Of a stretch of 64,000 nt of DNA, positions 63,340-64,000 are shown piece by piece. How positions within the stretch are numbered: the first letter of the stretch is position 1; each line of letters opens with the position of its first letter. The position numbers were made by a program, and so were the translations under genes. Below the pieces are notes generated by a model that was not told the DNA's origin, did no database searches, and saw nothing but the letters and a program-made list of their open reading frames with translations. Source of the stretch: Bordetella flabilis (lineage in GTDB: Bacteria; Pseudomonadota; Gammaproteobacteria; Burkholderiales; Burkholderiaceae_B). The DNA lies in the NCBI RefSeq assembly GCF_001676725.1, contig NZ_CP016172.1:1178001-1242000 (forward strand), written 5' to 3'.

Positions 63340-63600
63340 TCATGACTTCGAACCGGAGCGGTTGTCGACCGGGGGCGCGCCGGGGGTTTGCCGACCGGGG
63401 TCCATGGCGTCCTTGGGATCGACGCCCGGCGGGAAGGTCTTGGCATTGACGGAGTTGGGGTCGGCCGGGTGGTTGCCCAGCGTGCGCTCGGGCTTGTCCT
63501 CCCGCGGCCCGGTATCGGGACGCAGTACGGCGTGGTCCAGAGGGTCGCCGCTGTGGTCACTGGGCGCTCGATCGGGGCCCGGATTGCGCGCCTTCGTCAT
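63340..63600 (-). CDS. Small disordered hydrophilic protein (86 residues)
   Basis: The frame from 63600 (GGAG site) encodes MTKARNPGPDRAPSDHSGDPLDHAVLRPDTGPREDKPERTLGNHPADPNSVNAKTFPPGVDPKDAMDPGRQ and ends RSGSKS. It is rich in Pro, Asp, Gly, Asn and Arg, without predicted helices, like stress-linked intrinsically disordered proteins. I know no family. A good ribosome site and a position next to hemerythrin support it. Confidence 0.6.
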   Translation of the reverse strand: MTKARNPGPDRAPSDHSGDPLDHAVLRPDTGPREDKPERTLGNHPADPNSVNAKTFPPGVDPKDAMDPGRQTPGAPPVDNRSGSKS

Positions 63601-63752
63601 ATCGTTCTCCTCATGATTTCGTCGCCGTCCGCACACGTCATGCCTGGCATGCCGGGCGGAAGATACTGCCCGGACGCGCCGGGCGAGGCCCTCGGAAGTC
63701 CCCGCAGAGCCCGCGGTGCGACCGCAACGGCCGCGCCGGGCATGCAGGGACG

Positions 63753-64000
63753 TCAAGGATGAGTATGGTCTTCCCGCGCATGTACGGGATAGGAAAGGGC
63801 GCCGGCCATGGACGCCGGGGTGGCGGCCGAGCCGTGCAGCGGCCCGCCGGCCACGCAGCGTCGCTGGCTTTCGACCTGGGACGGGATGACCCGGCGATGC
63901 CTCCAGACCCAGGGTCCCCCTGCCAGGGCGGCGCGCAGAACGCGCCAGCCGGTCCCGCGCCGTGCCGCCTCGCGCAGTTCCGCTGCCGTTTCGCGGCAGG
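63753..64000 (-). CDS. C-terminal part of an unknown protein, cut by the right edge
   Basis: On the minus strand the frame is open from the window edge to a stop at 63753 (about 82 codons). It ends SYPVHAREDHTHP and carries AAELREAARRGTGWRVLRAAL and PSQVESQRRCVAGGPL. The start is outside the window. I cannot name the protein, and a chance open frame in this GC-rich DNA is possible. Confidence 0.35.
   Translation of the reverse strand, partial: CRETAAELREAARRGTGWRVLRAALAGGPWVWRHRRVIPSQVESQRRCVAGGPLHGSAATPASMAGALSYPVHAREDHTHP

Overview
This is a GC-rich (by eye about two-thirds G+C), densely coded stretch of a proteobacterial chromosome. The gene content points to Burkholderiales, most likely Alcaligenaceae (Bordetella/Achromobacter type): a Bug-type periplasmic receptor, a Liv-type transport operon under a divergent FadR-type regulator, an OpgC protein, an HAE1 efflux operon carrying its own two-component system, and many small ABC/LysR units. 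I assign the group from gene families only. I saw no rRNA, tRNA, CRISPR array, insertion sequence, prophage or origin. Nearly all long open frames opposite the genes are GC-driven shadows.

Layout. (1) 1-6506, all leftward: a type I secretion operon (TolC-like, LapB-like ABC, HlyD-like) followed by the N-terminal part of a giant VCBS adhesin that runs off the left edge. (2) 6824-14871, leftward: a tripartite RND efflux operon (outer membrane factor, adaptor, pump) ending in a response regulator and sensor kinase, with a CusR-like dyad at its head. (3) 15108-23639: a FadR-type repressor divergent from a seven-gene operon (periplasmic receptor, LivH, LivM, LivG, LivF, an M20 carbamoylase-like hydrolase, an M81/MlrC protein). 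A good sigma-70 promoter and an 18-bp palindrome lie between them. (4) 23671-29567: an MsbA-like ABC exporter, a LysR/AEC-permease pair, a DUF378 membrane protein and an MFS drug exporter. (5) 29721-34464: a signalling locus with a PAS histidine kinase, a FixJ-type regulator, a single-domain receiver and a CSS-EAL phosphodiesterase. (6) 34620-39892: an SDR, a fused isoaspartyl methyltransferase/erythromycin-esterase-like protein, OpgC and an SGNH hydrolase.

(7) 40190-45261: a nitrate/sulfonate/taurine-type ABC importer with an amidase and an N-carbamoyl-D-amino-acid hydrolase. With region 3 the window carries predicted carbamoylases of both the L (M20) and D (nitrilase) types. (8) 45508-49782: a lipoprotein, a DUF445 protein, PanE/ApbA, WrbA and a small secreted protein. 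(9) 50179-52896: an ECF42 sigma-factor cassette (two DGPF/YciI proteins, a VOC protein, a sigma factor with a long C-terminal extension) with a matching TGTCGA-N17-CGTC promoter. (10) 52900-58764: Dps, a NYN/OST-HTH RNA-binding protein with DUF2239, a Gly/Tyr-rich exported protein, a Bug receptor and a 2Fe-2S ferredoxin. (11) 58948-64000: a LysR gene overlapping a ClC-CBS chloride transporter, then DUF4142, hemerythrin and small stress-type genes.

The main themes are surface adhesion, efflux, scavenging of amide/carbamoyl nitrogen compounds, and stress response. The most testable points are the three promoter/operator assignments (14.9, 16.1 and 50.66 kb), the PCMT-esterase fusion at 35.6-37.7 kb, and the Liv-M20-M81 operon as an uncharacterised catabolic system.
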